34,977 bases of DNA from the NCBI GenBank assembly GCA_947172355.1, contig CAMWBA010000013.1, positions 1 through 34,977 on the forward strand, read 5' to 3'. The notes under the pieces are model-generated. The model was not told the origin of the DNA. It ran no database searches and worked only from the letters and a program-made list of their open reading frames with translations. Source of the DNA: an uncultured Bacillota bacterium (GTDB lineage Bacteria > Bacillota > Clostridia > Oscillospirales > Oscillospiraceae). A program made the position numbers and the translations under genes. Positions 8,604 through 17,064 of the stretch are shown piece after piece. The number at the start of each line of letters is the position of its first letter. The first letter of the stretch is position 1.

Positions 8604-9392
8604 GTGAAAATGATTGTTTGTGTAAAACAAGTGCCGGATACCGCAGAGGTGCGGATTGATCCTGTCACCCACACCATGATTCGAGATGGAGTGCCCAGCA
8701 TTTTGAACCCTGAGGATGCCAATGCGCTGGAAGAGTCCCTGCGGATCAAGGACCGCCATCCCGGCGCCAAGGTCATCGCGCTGACGATGGGGCCGCCCCA
8801 GGCACAGGCCATGCTTCGGGAGTGTCTGGCTATGGGAGCGGACGAGGCCGTCCTGCTCACGGACCGGGCGGTTGCCGGTGCAGACACCTGGGCGACAGCC
8901 AACACCATCGCTTCTGCGATTCGGGCCCTGGGCGGGGCAGAGCTGATCTTTGTGGGCCGGCAGGCTATTGACGGCGATACCGCCCAGGTTGGCCCCCAGC
9001 TTGCGGAGCGTCTGGGACTGCCCCAGGTAACCTATGTGCAGAAACTGACCACGCTGGAGGACGGCCTGCTTCAAGTGGAACGGCGGATGGAACAGGGCTA
9101 TGAAGTTTTGCGGGTGCGTACTCCTGTTCTCCTGTCTGCGGTCAAGGAATTGAATGCTCCACGCTGCCTTTCCATTCTTGGTATCTGTGAGGCCTATGAG
9201 AAGGAAATTAAAATACTGTCCATCCAGGATCTGGACATTACTCCCGCAGATACCGGCTTGAATGCCTCACCTACAAAAGTATACCGCACCTTTACACCCA
9301 AAACGGAACGAGCGGGTGTGCTTTGGGAGGAGGACGCTGGACGGATGGCTGGCAAACTTTTGACTGCGCTGCGGGAAAAGCACGTTATTTGA
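8604..9392 (+). CDS. etfB: Electron transfer flavoprotein subunit beta
   Basis: EtfB of 262 residues. It opens with MIVCVKQVPDT, has NPEDANALEESLRIK and the GRQAIDGDTAQVGP segment of the beta-subunit fold, and ends in an arm that packs on EtfA. I place the start at GTG 8604, 8 nt after GGGAGG; a GTG at 8586 overlapping the previous stop has no ribosome site. It donates electrons to the preceding acyl-CoA dehydrogenase together with EtfA. Whether it bifurcates electrons cannot be settled by eye. Confidence 0.95.
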   Translation: MKMIVCVKQVPDTAEVRIDPVTHTMIRDGVPSILNPEDANALEESLRIKDRHPGAKVIALTMGPPQAQAMLRECLAMGADEAVLLTDRAVAGADTWATANTIASAIRALGGAELIFVGRQAIDGDTAQVGPQLAERLGLPQVTYVQKLTTLEDGLLQVERRMEQGYEVLRVRTPVLLSAVKELNAPRCLSILGICEAYEKEIKILSIQDLDITPADTGLNASPTKVYRTFTPKTERAGVLWEEDAGRMAGKLLTALREKHVI

Positions 9393-9416
9393 TTGAAACG
9401 GAAGGAGTGATTTGAG

Positions 9417-10436
9417 ATGTCTGTCTCCCAATCTGCTTCCAGCAGCCAAAATGTCTGGGTCTTTGCCGAACTGCGTGACGGTGTGCTTGCCCCCGTTGTG
9501 ATGGAACTGCTCGGCGAGGGGAGAAAACTGGCGGATACGCTGGGCCACAAGCTGTGTGCCGTATTGCTGACCGGCAGTAGCGACAGCCGCCTGCACAGTC
9601 AGCTGGCAGGCTATGGGGCTGATAGGATTTATTCTGCGGCACATCCCCTGCTGGCGCATTACACCACCGACGGCTTTGCTGCCGTACTCACGGAGCTTAT
9701 TTTGCAGGAGAGCCCAGAGATCGTTCTCTTTGGCGCTACCCATGTGGGCCGTGATCTGGCCCCCCGCATTGCCGCAAGGGTCAATACTGGTCTTACCGCT
9801 GACTGTACCAGCCTGGATATCGACCCGGAAACCGGCAATCTGCGCCAAACTCGTCCGGCTTTTGGCGGAAACCTGATGGCCACCATCCTATGCCCGGTTC
9901 GCAGACCTCAGATGTCCACGGTTCGCCCTGGTGTGATGGACAAGGCTGTATTTCTGGAGGGGCGCAGCGCTGAAATTATTCCAATATGTCCTGCATTAAA
10001 AGAGGAGCAGATCCGTACACAGTTGATTCAAGCAGTGTCAGAAACCCTTCATCAAGTGTCGCTTTCAGAAGCGAGGGTAATCGTATCGGGCGGTCTCGGG
10101 TTGGGGGGACCTGAGGGCTATGAGCTGTTGAAGAAACTCGCCGGCCGATTGGGCGGGACCATAGGCGCTTCTCGAGCAGCGGTGGATGCTGGTTGGATTG
10201 ACCCCACTCGTCAGGTTGGACAGACTGGGACAACCGTCAAACCGGATGTGTATATTGCATGCGGTATTTCGGGCGCAATTCAGCACCTGGCCGGAATGAA
10301 AGGTTCCAAGATAATTATTGCAATTAATACCAACCGGGAAGCCCCTATTTTTGAGGTGGCCGACTATGGACTTGTGGGCGATTATAAAGAGGTGATTCCT
10401 GCTATTTTGGAGCGGTTGGAGAGAACAATTTCATAG
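9417..10436 (+). CDS. etfA: Electron transfer flavoprotein subunit alpha
   Basis: EtfA of 339 residues. The C-terminal FAD domain is clear: [18 protein letters not shown], then [32 protein letters not shown] and [21 protein letters not shown]. The N-terminal half matches the alpha-subunit fold ([30 protein letters not shown]). The start is ATG 9417 behind GGAGTGATTTGAG. It is the last gene of the urocanase/dehydratase operon; no intrinsic terminator with a T run follows, only the stem-loop at 10498-10525. Confidence 0.96.
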   Translation: MSVSQSASSSQNVWVFAELRDGVLAPVVMELLGEGRKLADTLGHKLCAVLLTGSSDSRLHSQLAGYGADRIYSAAHPLLAHYTTDGFAAVLTELILQESPEIVLFGATHVGRDLAPRIAARVNTGLTADCTSLDIDPETGNLRQTRPAFGGNLMATILCPVRRPQMSTVRPGVMDKAVFLEGRSAEIIPICPALKEEQIRTQLIQAVSETLHQVSLSEARVIVSGGLGLGGPEGYELLKKLAGRLGGTIGASRAAVDAGWIDPTRQVGQTGTTVKPDVYIACGISGAIQHLAGMKGSKIIIAINTNREAPIFEVADYGLVGDYKEVIPAILERLERTIS

Positions 10437-10466
10437 GATAAGTAATAAGTAAAAAGAGTTCCGTTC

Positions 10467-10475
10467 TGGTATAAT
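10467..10475 (+). promoter_or_regulatory. Extended -10 promoter of the SARP-type regulator
   Basis: TGGTATAAT matches the extended -10 consensus TGnTATAAT exactly. No good -35 lies 17 nt upstream, which is common for extended -10 promoters. It would start transcription near 10482 and give a leader of about 90 nt containing the stem-loop at 10498. Confidence 0.6.
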
Positions 10476-10497
10476 ATTTGCAGCGGTACATCACACC

Positions 10498-10525
10498 GGC
10501 AGCCCGCGCCTTGGCGCGGGCTGCC
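10498..10525. repeat. Perfect 13-bp GC inverted repeat between etfA and the regulator
   Basis: GGCAGCCCGCGCC (10498-10510) and GGCGCGGGCTGCC (10513-10525) are exact reverse complements around TT. No T run follows. It may be a protein-binding site, a leader hairpin of the regulator mRNA, or a weak terminator for the etf operon. Confidence 0.65.
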
Positions 10526-10572
10526 AGCTGTAAATCGGAGCAAATGAACTCTTTTGTTATGGAGGAACTGCT

Positions 10573-13395
10573 ATGGTAGTAAACGCTTGTTTTCTCGGAA
10601 AACCCAAGGTCTTGATTGATGGTATCCCGATTGCCTTGGAACAGACGAAGATATATGCGCTGCTTTTGTATGTTCTCTTTAATGGAAGCGGCACCCGGGA
10701 CGAGTTGGCAGAGCTGCTTTGGTGCGATTATCCAATGGAGAATGCCAGAAGGAATCTGCGCAACAGCCTCCATAAACTGAAAACGATTGTGGGGGACAAG
10801 CTGTTGGACGCCAAGGGGCATTCATTGATTCGGGTTTCCGACGCTGTGACACTCTGCCGTGATGTAGACCTCTTTATTACAGAGAATAGTCAGACGCAGC
10901 TGCTCTCTCTGGACAGCTATGTGTTTCTCAGGCACTTCTACGTGAAAAATTGTCCTGAATTTGACCGCTGGATTACCAGTATGCAGAATGTCTATGAAAA
11001 GCTAATTGTCAAACGGTTCACAAAAGAGCTGCAAAACAGCATTTTGAAACAGATGGATCATCGGACCGAGCAATATGCAACCCGAATTTTGGAGATAGCC
11101 CCCTATCATGAGGAGGCTTGCCGCGCTTTGATGCAGGTCAACCTCCAGCGCGGCGACTACAATACTGCTATGGCACATTATCAAAAGCTGAAAAAGGAGC
11201 TGGAGGAGGGGCTGGGTGTCTCTCCGGAGAGCGAGACAGAGCGCCTATTTCAGCAGCTCTTGAAAGCAAAACGTTCGGTTCAGCAAGTGGTATTTGATGC
11301 AGAAAGTCAGCATACGCAGGCGTTGGTGGAAAAACTAGACTATGAATATCACAGCTTCCGTCTGGGACACAAAATCAGCCATTATATCCTCAGCGGCGAT
11401 ATCGGAATGGGGAAGAGCCAGGTTCTTCAAGCGTTTCTGGAACGGGTCAACCGAAGAGAGGTAATCGAACTCGCATTTCAGCTGTCGTACCGCAGGGTGC
11501 CTTTTTATGGTGCAGAGCGTCTGGTGGAGCTGTTATCCCATCTGGTAAAAACACCTGCCTCCAAGAAACAGGAACAATACAGAGGAAACGACGCGCTTTA
11601 TTATTTCAAAGCGCTGAACCGGCTGTTTGAGGTGATGCAGAATGAAGCGTGCCGTTATGTGCTGGTACTGCAAAACCTGGAGGCCATCGACCGGGCCAGT
11701 ATGGATATCTTTATAGCCTGTCTGTTTGAACATGTACCGGTTTCATTGTTCATTGTCAGCGAATACTGTCCTAATTTTGAGGAGGACACCAAATTTTTGG
11801 ACAAAGTGATGCTTCTTCCTCGGGTTCGGCTTTTGCAGTTTCCGCCTTTAAACGAACACGCCAGTGCTGCTTATTTACGCAAGCATCTTGACCGGCGGTT
11901 TGATCGGGATGAGGTAATACAGGAGGGCTTTGAGTGTACTGGAGGCAACCTTCTTCTGCTTCAGGAATTTGTACACAACGTTGAAAACGGCAATGCAAAA
12001 CCGTATACTCTATCGGCCGAAGGAAACCGAATGGTCAACAAGCTGCTTTCCAGTCTGAGTGAGGAGGAGTCCCGTGTGCTGGAGGTACTGGCCGTTCTGG
12101 ATTTGGCGGAAGTGGAGGCAATTGCTCAAATTATGCAGCGCCCTTCGATCCAAGTCATCCAGGTGCTGGATGACCTGTCCCGCCGGAACTGGATTTGGGA
12201 GCAGGAGGAGAATGGACATCTGCTGCTCCGAAACCGGTTCGGGCTGATTAAGAGCCGGTTATGTGAATGTATGCCGAAGTATAAGCGGATGGAGTTTCAC
12301 CGCATCGCGCTGGACTACTATGAGCACAGCTATCAGCAAAACACAAAGGATCTGTTTTATATCACCCAGCTGTGCACACACTCCCGCAATACCTTTAACG
12401 CGCAAAAGAAAATTTACTATCATATCCTTCATCTTGAACGGGTTCTGGACTACTTTGATGAATTTTTCCCAACTATTTTGGATGATACCATTCAATATAA
12501 GGAGCGTTGGCTCATCAGCCGGGAGGAGACCTATGCCCGTTTTGAGCAGTACAGCGCAGAACTTCAAGCGTTGGAGGACGAATTGCCCTCCGCGCAGTAT
12601 TATGAGCTGCGCATGAAACTGGATTTTCTGCAGGGGCGAGCTATGATCCGCAGCGGACAGAGAAATATTGGATTGGGTATTATTCAAAATCTGGTAGCAT
12701 TGGCGGAGAAGCTGGAACAAAACGAAATGTTGATGAAAGGCTATGTAGAAATTCTGTGCTATGCAGTACGTGCAGAGGATACCGCGCTGATGAAACAATA
12801 TATTGATTTGGTGTTCAAAATAAAAGATTTTGAAAAATATGAAAAAGATAATGGTGTGTTCCTTCGGCTTCAAGGGTATCTCCACATGTTAAACGGACAA
12901 TATAATGCCGCCGAGCGCTGTTATAAACAATCCATTGCCATCTTTGAACGTCCGAAATTGAGGAGCACGAACTATTTCAATATAGCAGGGGCCTACGATT
13001 ATCTGGCGCTTAACAGCAGGCGGCAGATGAATCTGGAGGAAGCGCTGATCTATATTCATAAAGCCATTGACCTGTGCGTGGAGAAGAACGTTCAAAAAAG
13101 CCTGGACCTTTTCTACGAGGACTGTGGCTATATCCTGTTTTTGAAGGGGGATTATCAAGCGGCGGAACGCTATCTCCTGAAAAGTATAGAGCTGTATGAA
13201 CAGTTTGATACCTACTGGCTGCGGTCCATCGCGGAGAGCAGTTTGGCCATGATCTATGCGTCCGATGATCTCCGGGACTCTGCCCTGGAGCATTTTCGGA
13301 AAGCGGAGGTGTTCAGCCAAAAAGAGATGGCGCAGGAGGAACTTGTGGTGTTGGAGCAGGCCCGCTGTGTGCTGAAAAAAGCAAATATTTTATAA
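10573..13395 (+). CDS. SARP/BTAD-type regulator with ATPase and TPR repeats
   Basis: A 940-residue multidomain protein. Residues 1-95 resemble an OmpR-like winged helix (KPKVLIDGIPI, RDELAELLW, ARRNLRNSLHKLK). Residues about 100-240 form a bacterial transcriptional activation domain of helical repeats (EEACRALMQVNLQRGDY, EEGLGVSPE). A STAND/AAA-type ATPase follows, with Walker A GDIGMGKS at about 274-281 and a hydrophobic Walker-B-like strand VLVLQNLEAID near 362. From about 690 onward, repeated A-x-x-Y/F helices look like TPRs (NAAERCYKQSIAIFE, QAAERYLLKSIELYE). Such proteins usually sense a signal through the TPR/ATPase part and activate neighbouring operons. The ATG at 10573 follows TATGGAGGAACTGCT. 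It is the likely regulator of the upstream operon (position-based inference). Confidence 0.88.
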   Translation: MVVNACFLGKPKVLIDGIPIALEQTKIYALLLYVLFNGSGTRDELAELLWCDYPMENARRNLRNSLHKLKTIVGDKLLDAKGHSLIRVSDAVTLCRDVDLFITENSQTQLLSLDSYVFLRHFYVKNCPEFDRWITSMQNVYEKLIVKRFTKELQNSILKQMDHRTEQYATRILEIAPYHEEACRALMQVNLQRGDYNTAMAHYQKLKKELEEGLGVSPESETERLFQQLLKAKRSVQQVVFDAESQHTQALVEKLDYEYHSFRLGHKISHYILSGDIGMGKSQVLQAFLERVNRREVIELAFQLSYRRVPFYGAERLVELLSHLVKTPASKKQEQYRGNDALYYFKALNRLFEVMQNEACRYVLVLQNLEAIDRASMDIFIACLFEHVPVSLFIVSEYCPNFEEDTKFLDKVMLLPRVRLLQFPPLNEHASAAYLRKHLDRRFDRDEVIQEGFECTGGNLLLLQEFVHNVENGNAKPYTLSAEGNRMVNKLLSSLSEEESRVLEVLAVLDLAEVEAIAQIMQRPSIQVIQVLDDLSRRNWIWEQEENGHLLLRNRFGLIKSRLCECMPKYKRMEFHRIALDYYEHSYQQNTKDLFYITQLCTHSRNTFNAQKKIYYHILHLERVLDYFDEFFPTILDDTIQYKERWLISREETYARFEQYSAELQALEDELPSAQYYELRMKLDFLQGRAMIRSGQRNIGLGIIQNLVALAEKLEQNEMLMKGYVEILCYAVRAEDTALMKQYIDLVFKIKDFEKYEKDNGVFLRLQGYLHMLNGQYNAAERCYKQSIAIFERPKLRSTNYFNIAGAYDYLALNSRRQMNLEEALIYIHKAIDLCVEKNVQKSLDLFYEDCGYILFLKGDYQAAERYLLKSIELYEQFDTYWLRSIAESSLAMIYASDDLRDSALEHFRKAEVFSQKEMAQEELVVLEQARCVLKKANIL

Positions 13396-13438
13396 GACTG
13401 CCGGTGGATGTAAGGGAAACTAAGCCGTATATAAACAT

Positions 13439-13466
13439 GGTATCCGCCCCGAAGGGGGTGGATACC
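13439..13466. terminator. Hairpin between convergent genes, possible two-way terminator
   Basis: GGTATCCGCCCC pairs with GGGGGTGGATACC around a short GAA loop. It lies between the 3' ends of the SARP regulator (+) and the SMR-like gene (-). Neither side has a strong T run, so terminator function is likely by position rather than proven by form. Confidence 0.6.
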
Positions 13467-13473
13467 AAAACAT

Positions 13474-13800
13474 TTATCGGGATAGCAGGATCACACCTGC
13501 CAGGATGGCGGTTACGCCAATGAGTTTTTGCTTTGTTACACGCTCTCCTAGGAACGCGGCCGAGAGGGCCATGGACCAGACATAGGTAACGGCGGTCATG
13601 GGGTAGAGCACGGAGTAATCCAGCCGCCGCAGAAGGAGTATATTCAAAAGGGCTCCGGCCAGGTAGAAGCACCCGCCCAAATAAATCCTGGGATTTTGAA
13701 ACAAGGAGGTCAGGCTGTCGACCCGGTCCATCCCGGCTTTGAGAAAAAAGGCGCCCATAGCGCCAACGAGGGTCATTGCCAAGACGGCCAAATAAATCAT
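13474..13800 (-). CDS. SMR/EamA-like four-helix transporter, second of a pair
   Basis: A 108-residue protein with four hydrophobic helices. It has the SMR-type closing pattern: YPMTAVTYVWSMALSAAFLGE, then a helix VTAILAGVILLSR. It resembles the short half-transporters of the drug/metabolite superfamily, such as ArnE/ArnF, which work as pairs to flip lipid-linked sugars. It starts at ATG 13800, overlapping the stop of the preceding SMR gene by 4 bp. The linked HAD phosphatase and UbiA prenyltransferase suggest a prenyl-phosphate glycolipid as cargo (inference). Confidence 0.82.
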   Translation of the reverse strand: MIYLAVLAMTLVGAMGAFFLKAGMDRVDSLTSLFQNPRIYLGGCFYLAGALLNILLLRRLDYSVLYPMTAVTYVWSMALSAAFLGERVTKQKLIGVTAILAGVILLSR

Positions 13801-14150
13801 TTGTCCTCCGCCCCCTTCGAGGTGCTGAGACACATCAGCCCGGCGGTGATAATGGCAATCCCCAGCAGTTTGTTGGCGGAGACACGCTCCCCCAGAACCA
13901 GAGCGCCTAACAGGATGGACAGCGCATATCCGGCGCTGAGCATGGGGTGGAGTACAGACAGCTCCCCGAAGCGCATAGCGCCCATCATCAGCAGAGCTCC
14001 GCAGCCATAGAGGACAAAACCGGCCAGCAGGAAGAGCAGGGAGTCCTGCTTGGAAGCCAGCTTCCAGCACAGCTGGCCGATGCAGGTGAGCAGGGCGGAG
14101 GTCAGCATAAGGGCGATGCCGATGGTCAGACGGTGTTTTTTTACTTCCAT
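13797..14150 (-). CDS. SMR/EamA-like four-helix transporter, first of a pair
   Basis: A 117-residue, four-helix membrane protein: MLTSALLTCIGQLCWKLAS, LLAGFVLYGCGALLMMGA, ELSVLHPMLSAGYALSILL and LLGIAIITAGL. The LGERVSANKL turn matches the same position in its partner. I use ATG 14150; a GTG at 14165 in the same frame is possible, but its ribosome site would abut the codon. It begins 25 nt after the stop of the HAD gene and overlaps its partner by 4 bp, so the two halves are probably co-translated as a heterodimer. Confidence 0.8.
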   Translation of the reverse strand: MEVKKHRLTIGIALMLTSALLTCIGQLCWKLASKQDSLLFLLAGFVLYGCGALLMMGAMRFGELSVLHPMLSAGYALSILLGALVLGERVSANKLLGIAIITAGLMCLSTSKGAEDK

Positions 14151-14175
14151 ATGCGGCGGGTACACCTCATTTCAA

Positions 14176-14736
14176 TCAATCCGCAGGCCAGGGGGAGAGG
14201 GTCAAGCCTTTCACCAGAAAGGCTTGACGGGCCCGCTGGGCCAAAGGGGCATCGGAGAGGGAATCGGAGTAAAATTCCTCCACCGGGGCGGCAGGGTACT
14301 CCCGGTCCAGACGGGCTACCTTCTCCGCCCCCCGGCAGTTGGGGCCTAAAAGCCTCCCGGAGTCCGGAGCAACCGGAGAGGCAATGCCGCGTACGTTCAG
14401 AAGGCGGCAGACCGGGAGGATCAAAAAGTCCGGCGAGGCGGAGATGATTAGATCGTCCTCCTGTTTTTGTTCCAGATACCAGGGGGAAATGCGGGACAGA
14501 TTTTTTGCCCAGAAAGCGGACACAGCCCCATCCACATCGGGGACATGCCGCAAAAAGCGGTAGAAACTGCCTTTGAATTGTTCCCGCGTGCCCAGCTTGA
14601 CTTGGAACAGCGCACCGGACAAAATAGCTCCGGGCAGGGGGCGCAGAGCGGCGGGATGCCGTCGAAGGCAGAATCTCCAAAAGTCCAGGGTGCTGTCGCC
14701 GGGGTAGATAGTGTGGTCAAAGTCGTATACGTTCAC
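14176..14736 (-). CDS. HAD-superfamily phosphatase (PSPase-like, class IB)
   Basis: A 186-residue cytosolic HAD hydrolase. The nucleophile motif is D5-F-D7-H-T9, motif II is SASPD (about 98-102), the motif III lysine is in GAEKVARL, and motif IV is YSDSLSDAPL with the two metal-binding aspartates. It sits 11 nt after the UbiA-like gene. In prenyl-phosphate ribose or arabinose pathways a HAD-type phosphatase removes the 5-phosphate after UbiA-type transfer, which fits this place. The exact substrate is inferred from context. Confidence 0.88.
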   Translation of the reverse strand: MNVYDFDHTIYPGDSTLDFWRFCLRRHPAALRPLPGAILSGALFQVKLGTREQFKGSFYRFLRHVPDVDGAVSAFWAKNLSRISPWYLEQKQEDDLIISASPDFLILPVCRLLNVRGIASPVAPDSGRLLGPNCRGAEKVARLDREYPAAPVEEFYSDSLSDAPLAQRARQAFLVKGLTLSPWPAD

Positions 14737-14747
14737 GGCGGCCTCCC

Positions 14748-15632
14748 TTATAGTCCGGGTACATAGATGAGAGCCACCACCGCCAAAGCGAGGAGAACTG
14801 CCAGCAGCAGGAGCACCTTGTCATGCATAACCACATCCACCGGATCGCCATAAGAGTTGGACTCGATGTCCGCACTGTATTTCATCAGGATGATGATCAC
14901 TATAGGGACGGTCCAGATCAGTTTGTCGGTGCCATATTTGGCGGCCACCTCGCTGTCGGTGCTCCACAGGGCGTAAAAGGTGACGGCCAGAGTGAGGCAC
15001 AGGTACATAAATTTGTCCAAAAAATCATAGGAGTAGTATTGGAGTACCTTCCGTGTGTTCCCTTTGGCTTTGGCCAGTTCGTTGCGCCGCTTGCCCAGTC
15101 CCAGGTAGAAGGACAGGGAAAAAACCGTGAGGTAGACCCAGGCGGAGGTGCTGGAGTTTACAATGGCTGCGCCATAGACCACCCGGAGAACAAACCCCAT
15201 CACCAGCAGAACGATGTCCAGAAAAGGGACATGCTTCAGCCCCAGGCTGTAGCCTAAATTGACAGCAAAATAGGCCAGCATGAAAAACAAACCCCGCAGG
15301 CCGCAGAACGACAGATGAATGGCCAGTGCGGAGACCAGAAGGACTGCCGCCAGCACCCAGGCCGCAGGGATAGGGACGGCGCCCGAGGCGATAGGACGGT
15401 ACTTTTTTACCTCGTGCTGCCGGTCGGCCTCCACATCCCGGATGTCGTTGAGGACATAGACTGCGGAGGTGAGCAGGCAGAAGGCCCCGAACCCCATCAG
15501 GGCCTGAACCAGCACGGCGGGATGAAACAGGTTGCGGTCGAAGGTGATAGAGACGAAGATGAGAAGGTTTTTGATATAGTGCTTGGGCCGCATCAGCTTG
15601 ATATAATCCAGCGGTCTGGAGTAGTTTCTCAT
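14748..15632 (-). CDS. UbiA-family prenyltransferase, resembling decaprenyl-phosphate phosphoribosyltransferase
   Basis: An integral membrane protein of 294 residues with about eight helices. The first Asp-rich motif is N62-D-I-R-D66-V-E-A-D70, which binds Mg and diphosphate, followed by KKYRPIASGAVP. The second conserved block is NLGYSLGLKHVPFLD. The MRPKHYIKNLLIF opening is typical of the branch that moves phosphoribose from PRPP to a polyprenyl phosphate. With the HAD phosphatase and SMR pair it would make and flip a prenyl-phospho-pentose. The start is ATG 15632 behind CAGGAGGACATCCGC. A TATAAT on the minus strand at 15683-15688 is a possible -10. Menaquinone-type UbiA is less likely by motif. 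Confidence 0.88.
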   Translation of the reverse strand: MRNYSRPLDYIKLMRPKHYIKNLLIFVSITFDRNLFHPAVLVQALMGFGAFCLLTSAVYVLNDIRDVEADRQHEVKKYRPIASGAVPIPAAWVLAAVLLVSALAIHLSFCGLRGLFFMLAYFAVNLGYSLGLKHVPFLDIVLLVMGFVLRVVYGAAIVNSSTSAWVYLTVFSLSFYLGLGKRRNELAKAKGNTRKVLQYYSYDFLDKFMYLCLTLAVTFYALWSTDSEVAAKYGTDKLIWTVPIVIIILMKYSADIESNSYGDPVDVVMHDKVLLLLAVLLALAVVALIYVPGL

Positions 15633-15712
15633 GCGGATGTCCTCCTGTGCGCGTCGAATGTGGACTCTGGTGTAGTGTCGTAATTATATTATTTTACCAC
15701 AAGGAGAGGATG

Positions 15713-15880
15713 TTGGCAAGAAAATGTGTTAGAGATTCCGGCCTTCATACAGCGCTGATTGAGTTTGCAGCCGACCCGATTGCTTACGATTTAAGCGAGA
15801 TGTGTCCGGAAGCGGAAAGGTGGGAAATGGCGGTGGCCTGTGAAGCGATGCAGGAAGAGCTGTACAGGACGAAACGCTAA
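15713..15880 (+). CDS. Small hypothetical protein
   Basis: A frame of about 55 residues after AAGGAGAGG. TTG 15713 has better ribosome-site spacing than ATG 15710, which is out of useful range although in frame. The product is charged and acidic towards the end (CPEAERWEMAVACEAMQEEL) with no membrane helix. I recognise no family. It may be a real small gene because of the strong ribosome site, or chance. Confidence 0.4.
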   Translation: MARKCVRDSGLHTALIEFAADPIAYDLSEMCPEAERWEMAVACEAMQEELYRTKR

Positions 15881-15900
15881 ACGCTTACCACAGGGACGGA

Positions 15901-15932
15901 AAACGGAGCCGCCTTTTGAGACGGCTCCGTTT
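15901..15932. terminator. Bidirectional terminator hairpin
   Basis: AAACGGAGCCG (15901-15911) and CGGCTCCGTTT (15922-15932) are exact reverse complements. On the minus strand it follows the D-2-hydroxyacid dehydrogenase stop by about 12 nt and ends in a T-rich stretch. On the plus strand it follows the small frame at 15713. Confidence 0.78.
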
Positions 15933-15944
15933 CTATGCGGCAGT

Positions 15945-16886
15945 TTAGTTGAGGTTCAGCGCCTCTTTCACCTTGTTGATGATGTGGGCGCCAATGTCCC
16001 GGGAGGCATCGGTGGTCTGAGCGCCCAGATGGGGCGTGACAATGAAGTTGTCGCAGCCGAACAGGGGGGAATCGAAGCCAGCGCCCTCGGTCAGCCCGCC
16101 GGCGGCCAGCTCGTTTTCCATCACGTCGGAGGCGTAGCCGCCAATTTTGCCGGCCTTCAGCGCCTCATACATATCCTTCTCGTTGACAATGCCGCCTCGG
16201 GCCATGTTGAGGACGACGGCATCATTTTTCATGCTCTCGATGGACTTGGAGTTGAACAGGTTCCGGGTCTCGTCGTTAAGGGGCATGTGGATGGTTACAA
16301 AGTCAGAGACCTTCAGCACTTCCTCGATGGACATGCTCTTGGCGTGCTGCTGCTCAAAGACCTCGGCAGGGAGGTAGGGGTCATAGGCCACCACGTCCAT
16401 CAGAAAGGCCCGGGCCAGCTCGCCCACCCGCTGGCCGATGCGGCCGAAGCCTAGAACGCCCAGGGTCTTGCCCCGCAGCTCCCGGCCCACAAACTTATAC
16501 TTGTCCCAGTTTTTGTTGATCTTTACATCGTTGCAGGCGGGGATGGTGTGGCGGGACATATCCAGCATCTTGGAGATGGTCAGCTCGGCCACAGCGTTGC
16601 CGTTAAGACCGGGGGCGTTGAATACCTGAATGCCATTGGCCTTGGCGGTGTCCATGTCGATGTGGTTCAGGCCCACAGAGCATACGCCTATGACCTTCAG
16701 CTTTTTGGCGGCATCCAGAATTTCCTTGTTGATGGCGGGGTCCACACGCATGATGAGTACTTCATAATCGCCGATCATGCCGGCCAGCTCGGCTTGGGTG
16801 GGGAGGATTTTGGTGTCTACCTGCATAAACTTGCCCAATTCTTCTGCGATGGCGGGGGATACGACGTCGATGATGAGACATTTCAT
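15945..16886 (-). CDS. NAD-dependent D-2-hydroxyacid dehydrogenase
   Basis: A 313-residue member of the PGDH/D-lactate dehydrogenase family, which interconverts 2-oxo acids and (R)-2-hydroxy acids. The NAD site is G146-F-G148-R-I-G151 with Asp169 for the adenosine ribose, favouring NAD over NADP. Catalytic residues are Arg230 (NMARGG), a Glu in SDVMENE (about 257-259) and His286 (TPHLGAQT). It lacks the extra C-terminal ACT domain of full SerA. It is divergent from a LysR regulator, which probably controls it. It could feed (R)-2-hydroxy acids to the dehydratase encoded upstream, but the sequence does not define its substrate. Confidence 0.9.
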   Translation of the reverse strand: MKCLIIDVVSPAIAEELGKFMQVDTKILPTQAELAGMIGDYEVLIMRVDPAINKEILDAAKKLKVIGVCSVGLNHIDMDTAKANGIQVFNAPGLNGNAVAELTISKMLDMSRHTIPACNDVKINKNWDKYKFVGRELRGKTLGVLGFGRIGQRVGELARAFLMDVVAYDPYLPAEVFEQQHAKSMSIEEVLKVSDFVTIHMPLNDETRNLFNSKSIESMKNDAVVLNMARGGIVNEKDMYEALKAGKIGGYASDVMENELAAGGLTEGAGFDSPLFGCDNFIVTPHLGAQTTDASRDIGAHIINKVKEALNLN

Positions 16887-17003
16887 AAACCAACATTCCT
16901 TCCTGATTGTTCAAATTTTAAGGCCGAAGCCCTGCTGGATACACTCACTATTGATTATTATGCCATATTTGAATGGATTTGGGAAGTACCTTTTTGTCGA
17001 GGG

Positions 17004-17032
17004 TTGCCACAATCTTTTGGCTGTGGTACAAT
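17004..17032 (+). promoter_or_regulatory. Sigma-70-type promoter of the LysR gene
   Basis: TTGCCA (17004-17009), a 17-nt spacer, then TACAAT (17027-17032). The site lies in the divergent region between the dehydrogenase and the LysR gene, about 33 nt before the chosen start. LysR proteins normally bind such regions to control both directions. Confidence 0.65.
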
Positions 17033-17064
17033 GAGCTATCTTCCGAAAAAGGGTGGACGATTTT

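Noticed and set aside
1812-10436. The classic 2-hydroxyglutarate route of glutamate fermentation
   Set aside because: That route uses a class I transferase (GctAB) and a sodium-pumping decarboxylase. Neither is present, and the transferase here is class III.
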